Shown one piece after another: positions 1-11,761 of a DNA stretch of 64,000 nucleotides (its first letter is position 1; the number at the start of each line of letters is the position of its first letter). The DNA is taken from contig CM022678.1 of assembly GCA_012295275.1 (NCBI GenBank), positions 9,668,574-9,732,573 of the forward strand, written 5' to 3'. This DNA comes from Chrysomallon squamiferum. Taxonomy: Eukaryota; Mollusca; Gastropoda; Neomphalida; Peltospiridae. The notes under the pieces are model-generated. The model saw only the letters and a program-made list of their open reading frames with translations. It had not been told where the DNA came from and ran no database searches. Position numbers and translations under genes: made by a program.

Positions 1-71
1 CATCCTCCTTAACCTCTTTTACTGTGTTATTAAATATTAATTGCCTCATTGTTGTTTATATTTTTCTTCAG

Positions 72-310
72 ATATATGTTTGAAAGACAGGTTAGGAATA
101 GCTAATTCTTTACATAATCTACGCCTCACCAAAACATTCTGTGAACGGCATCTTCCATCAACTTTTTCCATTTCACCTACGAGGATCTCCTGTACACACG
201 AGACAGTGTACGAGAAAACCTCTTAGCCTTTCTCACAGAGCTGTTCTTCTGGTTTGAAATGATAAAACTGACAGAGACAGGACAGCTGCTGAATGATCAG
301 GAAGCAGAAA
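72..310 (+). pseudogene. CAMSAP-like CH-domain exon, frame broken (copy A)
   Basis: CAMSAP/Patronin proteins bind microtubule minus ends and carry a calponin-homology (CAMSAP_CH) domain. After the acceptor 'ttcttcag' the exon reads (D)ICLKDRLGIANSLHNLRL, then TKTFCERHLPST. Shifting by one base at the T-run near 163-167 gives FHFTYEDLLYTRDSVREN and LLAFLTELFFWFEM. This is the family pattern of 'ICLKD...SLYN...L..FC..HL', a 'LEDMLY' segment, then 'F.AELFWWFE'. It ends at a consensus donor GTAAGT at 311. The frame break is identical in copy B, so it predates the two copies or reflects the same base-calling problem. I call this copy a pseudogene because its neighbouring exons are also damaged. 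Confidence 0.6.
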
Positions 311-429
311 GTAAGTTTTGTGAGAGTTTTTAATTACATTGCAAGTCCACAATTGAATTGTATCTTTTATTAAATGAATTTATGAAATTTATTATTGTAC
401 TGGAAACATTGGGATTTTGTCATATTCAG

Positions 430-2110
430 TTTTAGTGTTTATACTGGAGGGGTGTAGCAATACTGATATCAAAAGAATGTCTTTATAAGTTGACCTTTAA
501 TAGTTGCGACACTGAAGGCAGGATTTTAAAAATTAATACTAAAATAGATGGTGATGAACATAGTTTTATAAGTGGATATGCACCAAATAATATTGCAGAA
601 AATATTTTATTTTTAAATGATTATGTAAATTTGTGGATTTTAAAAATATATTAATGACAGGAGATTTTAATGTAATTTTAGATCCTAATTTAGATTTAGG
701 CATTAATAATAAAACTTTCAGTGTGATAAGTAGTGATGAATTACAGTCAGTTATTTATAATTATAATTTAGTTGATATTTGGTTGAAATCCAGATAAAAA
801 ACAATTTACTAGATCTCAAAATGTTGAAAAAACTATAAAACAGTCAAGAATTGATTTATTTTTAATTTCTCAAAATTTATTACAGTTTATAAGTAATGCA
901 TATATATCCTATACTTCAATTAGTGATTACAATTTTTTATCACTTAAAATAGATTTTTCTCGTGTAGAGAGAGGTGAAGGTATTTGAATTTTTAATAATG
1001 AATTGTTGAAAGATGAACTTTTTTGTAAAGCTCTTGTTGAAGTAATTAATAATGCTTCTGAGTGTCCTTTGTTACAAACTGAACCTGTTGTTTGATCAAA
1101 TAACTTAAAATATAAAAGCATTTGCACTAAATAAGAGACAATTAGACAACGAAAAATATTATAATATACAAAATGCTTTAAAATGAGAATATCCTAAACT
1201 AGTTGTAAATAAGCATCATGATTTGAGTAACATACAAAGAAGAAAAGTTAAAATTAATTTAGAGATTAAGTGTAATGGTGCTATTTTAAGATCTAAAGCT
1301 CAATGGAATTTAGATATGGATAGAAATATGTAATATTTTTCTTAGTTTAGAAAAATCAAAACAGGAATCAAATTCTATTAAAAAACTAAAAACAGTAAAT
1401 GGATTAACTAGAAAAATGGAAGATATATTAGAATATGCTTATGAATTTTATTCAAAATTATTTACACAAGAAAATATAGATACTATTAAACAGGAAGAAA
1501 TAATATATTTAATATCAAATAAAAGAATCTGAAAGTGAAAAGTGTGAGATTGACATTACAGTTAAAGAATTAACTGAAGCTTTAAAAGAAATGAATAGAA
1601 ATAAATCACCTGATATGGATGGTCTATCAGTTGAATTTTATGTTAAATACTGGAAAATTAAAAAAAAAAATTTTCATAAAGTAGTTATTTCAATTCAAAA
1701 AGAGGAAATGTTGTCGCATAGTATGAAAAAAGGGGTAACTAATCTTTTTACAAGAAAAAACTGGAGATAAAGCAAACCTTAAAAATTACAAACCTATCAG
1801 TCTTTTAAATGTAGATTATAAAATTATTTCTAAAGTTCTTGTTAGTCGTGTTAAACAGGTTATGTCAACTATTATTTCATCAGAACAAAGCTGTTGTGTA
1901 AAAGGAAGAGATGTTGCTGATAATATTATGTAGTGAGGGATGTTACAGATATTGCTGAGTTAAATAATACTGAAGGGTTTGTTGTTAAAATGGATCAAGA
2001 AAAATCTTTTGATAGAGTGTCACATAGTTTTATAATGAAAGTTGTGATAAAAATTCAATTTGGGTGATAAATTGGTTATGACAACTTGTGTAAATGATCT
2101 TAAAACTGTG
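430..2110 (+). mobile_element. LINE fragment, L1/Tx1-like: endonuclease plus start of RT (copy A)
   Basis: The fragment is a non-LTR retrotransposon with many stops and frameshifts, lying in the intron after the CAMSAP exon. The endonuclease part (about 440-960) gives pieces such as GVAILISKECLY, 'ISGYAPNN', 'NVILDPNLDL' and 'SDYNFLSLKIDFS', matching the APE endonuclease of L1/Tx1 elements. The RT part (about 1560-2090) gives MNRNKSPDMDGLSVEFY, a 'KPISLLNVDYKIISK' piece and KMDQEKSFDRVSHSFIMK. It stops abruptly near 'NDLKxC' before the catalytic ADD motif. Both ends are truncated and it is inactive. The same insertion is present in copy B, so it predates the duplication. Confidence 0.85.
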
Positions 2111-2306
2111 TCTACTTAGCAGGGCAAGCTGAAATATACCAGTGAGGATCTGTCGATGTCCCGGTTCTCATTAATTGTGTTTTACCTGGGTAGCCTGCCA
2201 TTTTCTCTCACTTTACTTAATATATAATAAAAACAACGCCATTTTACGCAGTTAATTCCATATCAGTAATTTTATTATTTTTATTTAGAAACTCTCTTAC
2301 TTACAG

Positions 2307-2488
2307 ACACTGCCTGTGTGATTATCAGCTTGAAAGAGTCTGACAGTTTATCTCATGTTGAGAATGTCGTCAGTAAAACTAACAGAAACCATAGAAACAG
2401 ATTCCAGTCAGAATATTTTTGTCAGCAGTTCCTACAGTTCCTAGATGTTTTGAGAAGAAAGCATGCAACATCAGTAGTGGAAAAAAAG
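2307..2488 (+). pseudogene. Candidate exon, unidentified protein, frameshifted (copy A)
   Basis: Acceptor 'cttacag' and donor GTAAGT bound a segment reading VIISLKESDSLSHVENVVSK and, further on, RFQSEYFCQQFLQFLDVLRR. The copy B equivalent (33565-33741) is a clean 177-base exon. Here there is a 6-base insertion at the 5' end and a missing base in the A-run just before the donor, which shifts the frame. I do not recognise the protein family. It is rich in charged and polar residues with one likely helical stretch. Confidence 0.5.
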
Positions 2489-2639
2489 GTAAGTTCTTTT
2501 TGAGTAATATTATTTATTGTTGTTAGAGAATTACATTTTACAGGAAAGAAGAAACTTTAACACTTAAGATGAATTGAACTGGATAAATAAGACACATAAA
2601 AACATTCATAATGAAGATGTGATAATGAAGCTGTAGGGT

Positions 2640-2673
2640 ATTTATTTATTTATTTATTTATTTATTTATTTTG
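2640..2673 (+). repeat. (TTTA)n microsatellite
   Basis: About eight TTTA units in a candidate intron. The copy B equivalent at 33889-33950 is longer. The stretch from 2489 to here shows no exon signal. Confidence 0.9.
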
Positions 2674-2879
2674 TGTGATCCTTTGCAGTTTTTGCCAGGG
2701 ATCAGCAATGGTCAGAGTTTTTGTAGTGATTTCCACCAGAATAGCTAAATGGGTTATATCACTGTGTACATTTCATTGTTGTGTGTGACATTTCTGACAC
2801 TGTCCACACTTAGGTAGCTGCATCAAAAACCAGATTATTCTTGTTCTTTGGCTTGGAGGTCACGTCGAGATGTTTTGTC

Positions 2880-3135
2880 TTTGTCACACAGTGTTGCAGT
2901 GTGGACTTTGAAATACATTGTCACACAGTGTTGCAGTGTGGACTTTGAAATACTCACACTGTCCAGTGTGGACTTTGAAATACTCAGAGTGCATCAAAAC
3001 CAGATTATTCAGTGTGGACTTTGAAATACTTGAGGTCACGTTGTGTGGACTTTGAAATACTCAGAGTCTTTGTCACACAGTGTTGCAGTGTGGACTTTGA
3101 AATACTCAGAGTCTTTTGCTGAATCTCTGGACTTT
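2880..3135 (+). repeat. 45-bp minisatellite, short irregular version (copy A)
   Basis: A few imperfect copies of the unit containing GTGTTGCAGTGTGGACTTTG and AAATACTCAGAG. Some units are truncated, and pieces of the flank ('catcaaaaccagattattc') are interleaved. The same locus in copy B (34140-35495) holds a near-perfect array of about 30 units. This copy looks like a scrambled or collapsed state of that array. Confidence 0.88.
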
Positions 3136-3347
3136 GAAATAAAACATCTTCATCTCACATTTGTCCAGTGTGTCTGTGTAAAACTATATGAAAACAGATT
3201 TTTATTCAGCAGCTCCTTTGTCTTGAACTTGTACATTTAGTGCTGTTTATACTTCTGTACTGATTGATTAGTTTCTGCCATGTTTATAGATCAGAAAGTA
3301 CATGAACTGGATCTTTATTTCCAGTTTTGTATTTCAATTTATTGCTG

Positions 3348-3389
<42 letters not shown>

Positions 3390-3721
3390 TAAATGCATTT
3401 TGCATGTGCTTATGTGTATGTGATAATTAACACTGACTTCAAACTAAAACTGAAGAGTAAATTCTAGATATATTAATTACTTCATAATTTTAGTTAACAT
3501 CACAAAATTGCAAATGAAAAAAAAAAAACTCTGGAAATCTTTGTAATTGTATAAATACTTTAATCCTAGGATTAAATTAATTTCCTGTTTGAGAATCCAT
3601 TTTCCCACTGGAATCTAGGACAGCATTTTCCAAATTAAACACTGTTTTAAAAATATTTTCATGTTATTATTGAATTTTTTTTTTTAATTATTATTCTTAA
3701 TATGTTAATTCTGTTTTTCAG
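3136..3721 (+). other. Intronic AT-rich stretch with (TA)n
   Basis: No exon signal. It contains a (TA)n microsatellite at about 3351-3386 and an A-run near 3519. It matches copy B at about 35500-36092 base for base apart from repeat length. Confidence 0.7.
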
Positions 3722-3820
3722 CTGCAGTAACACAAAAGTCAGGCAGCTGAAATTCTTGATTCTCTGGACTGCCTCTGAAATCCTGGTGATCTTCTCAAAG
3801 AGGTTATTAAAAATGGAAAT
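3722..3820 (+). pseudogene. Candidate exon with in-frame stop (copy A)
   Basis: It follows a good acceptor ('ctgtttttcag') and ends at GTGAGT. One frame reads AAEILDSLDCL, then TGA, then NPGDLLKEVIKNGNVSGLGK; the open reading continues beyond the GTGAGT to about 3905. The TGA is also present in copy B (36093-36192). The entry phase matches the preceding candidate exon in B. The protein is not recognised. It could be a decayed exon or a chance open stretch. Confidence 0.35.
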
Positions 3821-3829
3821 GTGAGTGGT

Positions 3830-4717
3830 TTAGGAAAATGTTGTCTTGGTGTTTCTAATTCTGCAGTACAGGTAGCTGTGATCCTTTCTCATTACCTCTC
3901 AGTAGTTATGTTGTTGTTGGTATTTGTTGTTGTTGTTGTTGTTGTTTTTTTTATTCACTTTTTTTTTTTTTTTTTTGGATGACGTGAAACTAAAGTCGAA
4001 ATTGAGACTTGTTTCTGACTCACTTGTGGCTTTGCATCTGCTAAAAAAACATTTTTTTTTTTTTAATCTGCATTTACTATTGAACAAGAACAGATAATAT
4101 TGAATTCACTGATAAGAAATGTTCACTTACTAATAATGTTTATGACATCAAGGCAGACATCAAATGAAATAATGATACAGAACTCTCTGGTATGGAACTA
4201 GGCAAGTCTTAGATTGTAATGTTTATATCAGTTTTCATTTTCTTAAACAATAACTGAATAAGAATTTAAAAATATATATATATTGTTTTGTTATTTATTT
4301 ATTTATTATTATTAACACTGAACAGTCTATGCATTTTTCATTATCAGTAATAGAAAATATATAAATATTGATTTTGTTTCATAAAAAAACAATGAAAACT
4401 TATTTTTAAAAAACATGTAGTGCTATAAGAAGCATGAAGAAGATGTATTTTCCACAGAAACACATGAAAAATATCAAATAAACCCACTTTTAATAATCAA
4501 CAGTGAAACAGTAAATTAAGTAAAATATTCATTTTTCACAGTGACATACACTGAATTTTTTACTTTTTATTATTATTATTTGTTTTTTATATTGATCTTG
4601 CTTCTTTTTCAAAGTTTTTGGAAGCAGCACATTAAATTTCAGTTTTCACTTTATAAAGAGTTCAGTGCATAATGAGATGTGAACATTCATGTTTTTTTTT
4701 GTTTTTCTGTTAAAAAG
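3830..4717 (+). other. AT-rich intron or intergenic DNA, (GTT)n
   Basis: No gene seen. It contains a (GTT)n run near 3908-3943, T-runs and TTA-rich DNA. It aligns closely with copy B at 36200-37086. Confidence 0.6.
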
Positions 4718-4863
4718 GAAGAAGTGAGAAGACCTGAAATTAAGGAGATGTTTTATTATCTACACACAGTCTGATGGTGAAAAGAAGAGGTGTAAAGGTT
4801 ACACCAACTTTTATTGTAAACAAAAAGCCCAGTAGACATGAAGAAATATGGATGGGTTTCCAG
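4718..4863 (+). pseudogene. Candidate exon, two frames, copy A
   Basis: The segment ends at an exact CAG|GTAAGT donor. Its first part reads EEVRRPEIKEMFYYLHTV. After a TGA and a frame change the second part reads VKVTPTFIVNKKPSRHEEIW and MGFQ up to the donor. The same change of frame occurs in copy B (37087-37232), which has the same length of 146 bases. The acceptor ('ctgttaaaaag') is weak. I do not recognise the family. Confidence 0.35.
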
Positions 4864-5149
4864 GTAAGTGTCCTTTTTAAATAAATGTATTAGGGTGAAG
4901 GTATAAATGAATACCAGATAATTAAATGTGAGAGGTAGTTTAAAAAGAAGCTCATTGTATATTGAAAATTTAAGGGTTTTTCACTTTAATAATAAATCAA
5001 AAAAGTATCCAGTAACAGATGCACAGATGGATAGAAAGACAGATGATGGATTGATACACAGATTATACAGACTGCATGAAAAACAGAGTCAGAAGGTTGA
5101 TCAGTAGTCATAGTTAGGCAGGTGGTAAGAATATGGAATAATAAAATAC
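4864..5149 (+). other. AT-rich sequence, no gene
   Basis: Nothing is visible beyond GATA/GACA-type short repeats. It is shared with copy B up to about 37530, where the two copies part company. Confidence 0.6.
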
Positions 5150-5560
5150 ACACAGACAGACAGACAGACAGATAGAAGACAGACCCTAGATAAAGAGATA
5201 GAGAGGAAGATACACAGACAGACAGACAGAAGACAGATCCTAGATAAACTGATAGAGAGGAAGATATACAGACAGAAATAAAAGGTACAGTGATAATAAC
5301 AACTAATTTGGACAGTAAGAGAGAAACTAAATACAGTTTTATAGACAGAGTGTGTTTGTAGATGGACAGACAGAAATACAGTTGTAATTAGGTATGTAGA
5401 CACAGACAGAGTGTGTTTGTAGATGGACAGACAGAAATACAGTTGTAATTAGGTGTGTAGACACAGACAGAGTGTGTTTGTAGATGGACAGACAGAAATA
5501 CAGTTGTAATTAGGTGTGTAGACACAGATAGATGTGCAGGTAGGCAGCTTGTTAATAACA
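5150..5560 (+). repeat. CAGA-rich repeats at the A-specific junction
   Basis: (CAGA)n runs are followed by about three copies of a ~61-base unit containing GTGTGTTTGTAGATGGACAG and AATACAGTTGTAATTAGGT. This block replaces about 7.4 kb found in copy B between the matching (CAGA)n run at about 37530 and the LINE sequence at about 44968. A diverged single version of the unit can be seen in B near 39300-39380, so the block is the remains of the deleted region. Confidence 0.75.
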
Positions 5561-6660
5561 CAGAACATATTTTCTCTTTTGATACAGATGAAATATTGTC
5601 TCAACCACGTTTACAGAACCCATTCATTAAATATATAAATAAATTATTACTGTTTAGTTATTGTATTCAAAATGGCTGACATTGCATATGAAGTAACATC
5701 AGGTTTCCTTCCTTTTACATCTATTGTTGAAGTTTTTCATGAAAAAGTATCTGGAATTACCCAAAACACAAATGTATATTGCTTACAGTGTTATTCTGAA
5801 ATCACTTCCAGACGAATGGAAAAGTTGTATTGACAGAAATACTAAATCACTGACACCTAATAAAGATTTATTTCTCTTTCATAATAATCACATGATAAAT
5901 GTCAGTACATTTACAGTTAAAAATATTTTATTATATATTACTTTCAAAAAAATGTTAAAGCACCTACATGTGAAGAAAAATGGACTGAGTTTGGTTTTAA
6001 TAAATTCTGGAGACCAGTTTGGAAATGGATACACTACAGTGTTAAATTTACTGAATTTACTGACTTAGATTTGAGAACAGCTCATCATGTAATATATACA
6101 TATAGTAAATTATGTAGACATGGAAAAATCTCATCTAGTGTTTGTCCAGTGTATCTGAAGGATAATGAAGATGTGTGCCATTTATTTTTGTATTGTGAAG
6201 AATTGTTGGAACTAAAATCTATCTTTCATGAAATATGTATTCAAATATTTAAGAAAACAGGGTTTTCATTAGATCAATTAAAATACTATTAATATTTGGA
6301 TGTTATCTAACAGTTAAAAATTGTTCAATAGAATTTATAAATATTATTCTATCAATTTATAGAACATCAGTGTTCAAGAGGTGTGGGACAGATGAATTGA
6401 AAGGAACAAAATTAATATAATATCTGTTTTATTAGACAGTCTGTGTATCTGCTTTGTAATCATTCTTAATCAGTACAGTATTCAAAACAAAGTTTCAGTT
6501 TTCATTAACAAATATATTAAGAACAATGTTAATCTAGAATTAAAAGATGACATAATTATTTTCAAATATGCTTTAGCAAATTGTAAGTAATCAATATTAC
6601 TATGTCATAAAAATGGATAAAAGTTTTTTCATTATAAAATAAAATTAATATATGTGAAAG
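5560..6660 (+). mobile_element. LINE 3' end, L1/Tx1-like (copy A)
   Basis: This is the C-terminal part of a LINE ORF2 and its 3' tail, with frameshifts. Pieces include YLELPKTQMYIAYSVILKSL, 'DEWKSCIDRN', 'HVIYTYSKLCRHGK' and CPVYLKDNEDVCHLFLYCEE. The last has the Cys...His...Cys spacing usual at the C-terminus of L1/Tx1 elements. It corresponds to copy B 44960-46490. Here the RT part is missing because of the A-specific deletion. It ends in AT-rich DNA containing 'aaaataaaattaat'. Confidence 0.85.
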
Positions 6661-6709
6661 TTTTTGTGTAGACAAGTATCTGAGTGTGTCTTTGTTTTTA
6701 CTTTTTCAG

Positions 6710-6777
6710 ACACATACCACAAAACAGACAATCAGAATGGGACAAATCTAAAACAGCATAATGACAGGAACAAACTG
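6710..6777 (+). pseudogene. Damaged exon of the LRR-gene region (copy A)
   Basis: Acceptor 'ctttttcag' and donor GTATGA are kept. The copy B exon (47091-47187) reads openly as HIPQNRQVLLSKHQNGTNIQ... Here an internal deletion of about 29 bases follows 'HIPQNRQ', and a TAA appears downstream. This copy is broken. Confidence 0.5.
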
Positions 6778-6904
6778 GTATGAAACACAGACATTAACCT
6801 ACAAATATCAACAGACATGTATTGAATATTTCTCAACAAACTGGTAAAGCAGATTAGAAACAGAGTCCAAAATAATTAATTTAGTATACAAATGTTTAAA
6901 TATA

Positions 6905-7150
6905 ATAAATAAAGTAAACTTACAAATCTTCTCAAAGAGAGTCCATAATAATATGTATTGGTAATAAATTCTCAAACTACAAATAATAAGAAAAATTGTA
7001 GATTAAAATAGCTTGATAACTTAGCAAAGAGAGTCCATAATAATAAGTAAAGTAATTGTAGTATACAAATAGCTTGATAACTTAACAAGGAGAGTCCATA
7101 ATAATAAGTAAAGTAATTGTAGTATACAAATAGCTTGATAACTTAGTAAT
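6905..7150 (+). repeat. ~61-bp tandem repeat
   Basis: About three units containing GAGAGTCCATAATAATAAGT and TAGTATACAAATAGCTTGAT. A similar three-unit array occurs in copy B at about 47305-47490. No coding signal. Confidence 0.85.
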
Positions 7151-7465
7151 CTTCCATATTTCCATTAGCATTGTTTTATTTATTTTTTAGCTTATATTTA
7201 TACTAGGAGTAATCAAAACCATTTCTTGTTTTGTTTTGAACTTGCCAGAAAACAGACTACTTTTTTATTTTTTTTTTTGGTGTGAAAGGTTAAAAAGAGA
7301 TTTTGCTCTCCCTCAGTTTTTAGTATAATTTGATAATTCTAAGAAAGACTCTATATAATGCATTTAGTAATTTATAATTTAGTAATTTAAAAAAAAAATA
7401 CTGTTACAATAAAACATTAATTGTTAATATATGTATCTGTCAAAAATAGGGATATTTTATATCAA

Positions 7466-7519
<54 letters not shown>

Positions 7520-7725
7520 AGAGGTTACTACTATTAGTGATTTTTTAGAACTAGTATTATTCTTATAACTTGTTTGTTATTATTAGTGTATTTAAAAGTT
7601 ACCAATCATTTTGAAAAAAATATTTTATGACTGTTGTATTTATATTTGCAACCATGTTTTCTCTTGTATTCAAGGTCTGCCCTCTGTTAATATATATTTT
7701 TTTTTCTATTTTGTTATTTCCACAG
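7150..7725 (+). other. AT-rich intron with (TC)n
   Basis: No exon. A (TC)n tract lies at about 7471-7516. The matching interval of copy B (about 47755) lacks the tract altogether, so it was gained in A or deleted in B. Confidence 0.65.
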
Positions 7726-7906
7726 AAGTGACGTGGGTTTCACATCATCGAAAATGAAAAGCTGATCATGTGATTCGACTGACTAATCTTCTTGTGAAAC
7801 TGGAGTTTTTGTTGAAAGCAGCCAGACCAAGACTTAAACTGCCACAAGCTTTACCACTTACTCACATCCACTCAGTCAGAATTTAAAATCTTTAAAAAAT
7901 ATTCAG
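7726..7906 (+). pseudogene. Candidate exon, frame broken in both copies (copy A)
   Basis: Bounded by acceptor 'tttccacag' and donor CAG|GTAAAT. Pieces read GFTSSKMK, then (+1) ADHVIRLTNLLVKLEFLLKA and ARPRLKLPQALPL, then another shift to QSEFKIFKKYS. Copy B (47956-48129) has the same first shift and also lacks seven bases after CTTGTG. The density of hydrophobic and basic residues looks protein-coding, but the family is unknown. Confidence 0.45.
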
Positions 7907-8498
7907 GTAAATATGTCTGTAAATATGTCTTAGTCTGTCTGTCTGTTTGTCTTTCTGTCTGCATCCCTATTTATTTACTTTATTTCTACATCTCTCTGCT
8001 TTTCTGTTTGTCTGTGTGTATTTCTTTCCTTGAAAATGTTCAGATAAATATATTTGTCTCTATGAGAATCTGTCTATACACCTATGTCTCTACTTACTAA
8101 ATACTTTTCTGTTTGTCCTTCTGTATGTCAGTCTGTGTCTTTACATCATTTCTTATTTGTCCCTAATTAGCAAGTTTCTTTGTTTTTTCTTTCTTTCTTT
8201 TCTTTATGTTTTTGTATTGATATATTTTTGCATTGTAATATTTTTGAAGTATAATAAAGAAAGAAAATATTTTAAATAATCTATCTTTAAGTTCTCTTTT
8301 GATAATTCTGAACATAAATAGCTTAAGAATCAGTTTTTTAAATAATTCTAAATTTATAGTTTTAATTTATAAAAATGATCGATAAACAAGTTTTAGTAGA
8401 CAGTTGATTATTTTTATTTTATTTATTTTTATTTATTTATGAATCTTTCTTTCTATCTTCTGTCTGTGATCGTATGTATGTATGTATGTGTCAATCAT

Positions 8499-8529
<31 letters not shown>

Positions 8530-8728
8530 TTTTCTTATTTTCTTATTATTCTTGATTTATTTAAAATATAATCATACTGAATTACATAACATTGGATATT
8601 TACATTCATTATTATTAATCTTTTCATTATTTTAATTAATATTACAACCTACTGAATAATTTAGTGTTCTGTATTTTCATTAATTATTAACACCTTTATT
8701 TTTGTTTATTTACTTATTTTTTAACTAG
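7907..8728 (+). other. Intron with TTTCT and (TTTA)n tracts
   Basis: No exon. Pyrimidine-rich TCTG/TTTCT runs lie at 7925-8200 and a (TTTA)n array at about 8502-8531. It matches copy B 48130-48901. Confidence 0.65.
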
Positions 8729-8854
8729 GTTTTAAATTTATCAGGAAACAGTTTTGGAATCCAGGCTTTCCGAGCTGTGTGTTTGGCAATGTGTTCTAAC
8801 ACAACAGTGATCTTCCTTAGCCTCACCACCAACAAAACAGACACTGAGAGTGCT
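8729..8854 (+). CDS. LRR exon, ribonuclease-inhibitor type (copy A)
   Basis: A 126-base phase-0 exon of 42 codons, bounded by acceptor 'ttaactag' and donor GTGAGT. It reads VLNLSGNSFGIQAFRAVCLA and then MCSNTTVIFLSLTTNKT. This is one leucine-rich repeat in the LxLSGNxxGxxxxxAxxxALxxN form, plus the beta strand of the next (LSLTTNK), as in RI-like, NLR and TONSL-type repeats. It is fully open in both copies. Only copy A keeps the AG acceptor; copy B has 'aacttg' at the same place. LRR proteins of this kind bind partners through the curved solenoid, and no more specific function can be given. Confidence 0.65.
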
Positions 8855-8879
8855 GTGAGTAATCTTAATTATAACTGTT

Positions 8880-9003
8880 ATAAAATGTTTTATAATGATA
8901 ATAACAGTAGTGGTAGTAGTAATAATAATAATAATAATAAAAACAATAATAATGGCAATAATAGTATTAGTAATAATAATAATAGTAGTAGTAATAAAAA
9001 TAA

Positions 9004-9055
<52 letters not shown>

Positions 9056-10040
9056 AATAGTAATAAAACCAGTTTAAAGAATTCCATATTCATTATATAA
9101 TGCTTATACTAATAATAAGAAATTATTTTTTATATTTATATATGTTTAATTATGAAAAAAACCTTATTTTCTTTTCTTGTTCTTCAGCTTCTTCTTCACC
9201 ATCTTCTTCTTATTATTATTATTAATATTATTATTGTCATTATTATTGTTCTTATTGTTGTTATTATTATTAATATTAATATTGTCACTGTTATTGTTAT
9301 TGTTGTTATTTTTAGTAAGTAGTAATTAGTATTAACAGTTAGCTACTAATATTACTATTTCTACTAATATTACTACTTCTACTAATATTACTATTTCTAC
9401 TAATATTACTACTTCTGCTACTGCCACTGTCACTACTGTTATTCTACTACTGAAAAAATAGTTACTAACAGTGACTTTCAACACACTAAAGCTATAAATA
9501 TATCTATTTACCACTATGTCTGTTTCTGCTATTTCTACTGTAGCTACTTATATTGCACATTTTAATTCTATTATTTTTATACTGTTATTACATCTACTAC
9601 TTCTACTACTACCACTGTTACTACTATGGTGTCTACTTATTGTATCTACTTGTACTACACAACCTAAGCTAATTCTACCACAGTTATCACTATCACTGTT
9701 ACTGCTGCAATTACTACTACTAGTACTGTTACTACTAATACTACAACTACTACCACTGTTACTGTCACCACTAATACTACAACTATTACCCCTATTACTA
9801 CTATTTTTATTAATACTACAACTATTACTACTCCTGGTACTATTACCGTTAATACTACAACTACAAATTCTGCTGCTGCTGTTATTACTACTACTACTAC
9901 TACCACTACTACAACTGCTGCTGCTACTACTACTGTTACTAATAAAAAAAAAACTACAACACTACCACTGTTACTACTAGCCCTATTGCTGGTATTAATA
10001 CAACTACTACCACTGCTGTTGATACTATTACTACTGTGAA
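8880..10040 (+). repeat. Trinucleotide-rich DNA (AAT, TAG, ACT families)
   Basis: Imperfect (AAT)n/(TAG)n fills about 8895-9065, TTATTG/CTT-type runs about 9180-9330, and CTA/CTG/ACT triplets about 9350-10030. Long open frames arise here on both strands only because the triplet is free of stops. They are poly-Asn, poly-Leu or poly-Val and are not genes. The same block lies in copy B at 49060-50165. Confidence 0.92.
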
Positions 10041-10094
10041 AACTGACCTCGGCCTAGCCATCCTGTACAAGAATGACCCAGACTTGCAGATGTG

Positions 10095-10647
10095 AATCTG
10101 ACGTACTGTGGCACTCCACTGCTTCTGACTGCTGAGGTCCAGGGTGCCTGGTTGTAAGACATGAATTTGACATACTGTGGCACTCCACTGCTTCTGACTG
10201 CTGAGGTCCAGGGTGCCTGGTTGTAAGACATGAATCTGACATACTGTGGCACTCCACTGCTTCTGACTGCTGAGGTCCAGGGTGCCTGGTTGTAAGACAT
10301 GCATCTGACATACTGTGGCACTCCACTGCTTCTGACTGCTGAGGTCCAGGGTGCCTGGTTGGAAGACATGAATCTGACATACTGTGGCACTCCACTGCTT
10401 CTGACTGCTGAGGTCCAGGGTGCCTGGTTGGAAGACATGAATCTGACATACTGTGGCACTCCACTGCTTCTGACTGCTGAGGTCCAGGGTGCCTGGTTGG
10501 AAGACATGAATCTGACATACTGTGGCACTCCACTGCTTCTGACTGCTGAGGTCCAGGGTGCCTGGTTGGAAGACATGAATCTGACATACTGTGGCACTGC
10601 ACTGCTTCTGACTGCTGAGGTCCAGGGTGCCTGGTTGGAAGACATGA
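10095..10647 (+). repeat. 69-bp minisatellite, 8 units (copy A)
   Basis: Eight near-identical 69-base (23-codon) units containing CTGACATACTGTGGCACTCC and CTTCTGACTGCTGAGGTCC. Unit length is divisible by three, so several frames stay open on both strands. A plus-strand frame reads MNLTYCGTPLLLTAEVQGAW per unit. It directly abuts the MULE transposase fragment. The copy B array (50217-52080) is about three times longer. Confidence 0.95.
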
Positions 10648-10671
10648 ATCTGTGTCCCAAGAGCAGTCGAG

Positions 10672-11097
10672 ATGAACGATTACACAGTGACAAACTGGGT
10701 GGACGATGACTCCCACTTTCCTGTTCTCTTGTGGAACCACTTTGCCAGCACAGGACCCAGGACAAACAACAACTTGGAGGGGTTCCACTCAAGGCTCAAC
10801 AGAGCTCTACCCCACCAGCACCCCAACACCTACAAGTTTGTAGACCTCATCCAAGGAATCGAGAAGGCAGAACGGGCCAGAAGGATTCAGATCCAGTTTG
10901 GAAATGCAGCTCCACCCAGGAAGCGAGTGTACAGGGAATGTGACAACCGGCTAGGATGTCTCAAGAGACAGTTGCAGGCTGGAGACAAGTCATATCTCCA
11001 GTACCTCGATGCGGATGGACACCTCATGAAACTTGAACTTCATAACTCGGTTGATCATAGTGTATCTGAACACAGTGTCCCTGAATATAGTGCTTGA
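10672..11097 (+). mobile_element. MULE-type transposase C-terminal fragment (copy A)
   Basis: An open frame of 141 codons. It contains 'LLWNHF', then GPRTNNNLEGFHSRLNRAL, then HPNTYKFVDLIQ, a basic stretch AERARRIQIQF and 'PPRKRVYRECDNRLGCLKRQ'. The 'WN.....GPRTNN..EG.H..LN' signature is characteristic of the C-terminal end of MULE-related transposases common in invertebrate genomes. The N-terminal catalytic DDE part is not present upstream, where the 69-bp minisatellite lies, so this is a relic. The final residues run into the 36-bp minisatellite. Confidence 0.78.
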
Positions 11098-11145
11098 ACT
11101 TTGAATAATACTATCTCTGAATATAGTGCTTGAATATTAAAAATT
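11062..11145 (+). repeat. 36-bp minisatellite, ~2 units (copy A)
   Basis: About two units of TGAATATAGTGCTTGAACTT followed by 'tgaataatactatctc'. The same locus in copy B (52514-53178) carries about 18-19 units. Confidence 0.88.

Positions 11146-11761
<616 letters not shown>

Noticed and set aside
8953-9093. Poly-Leu and poly-Asn proteins around the AAT tract
   Set aside because: Trinucleotide repeat read in three frames on both strands.
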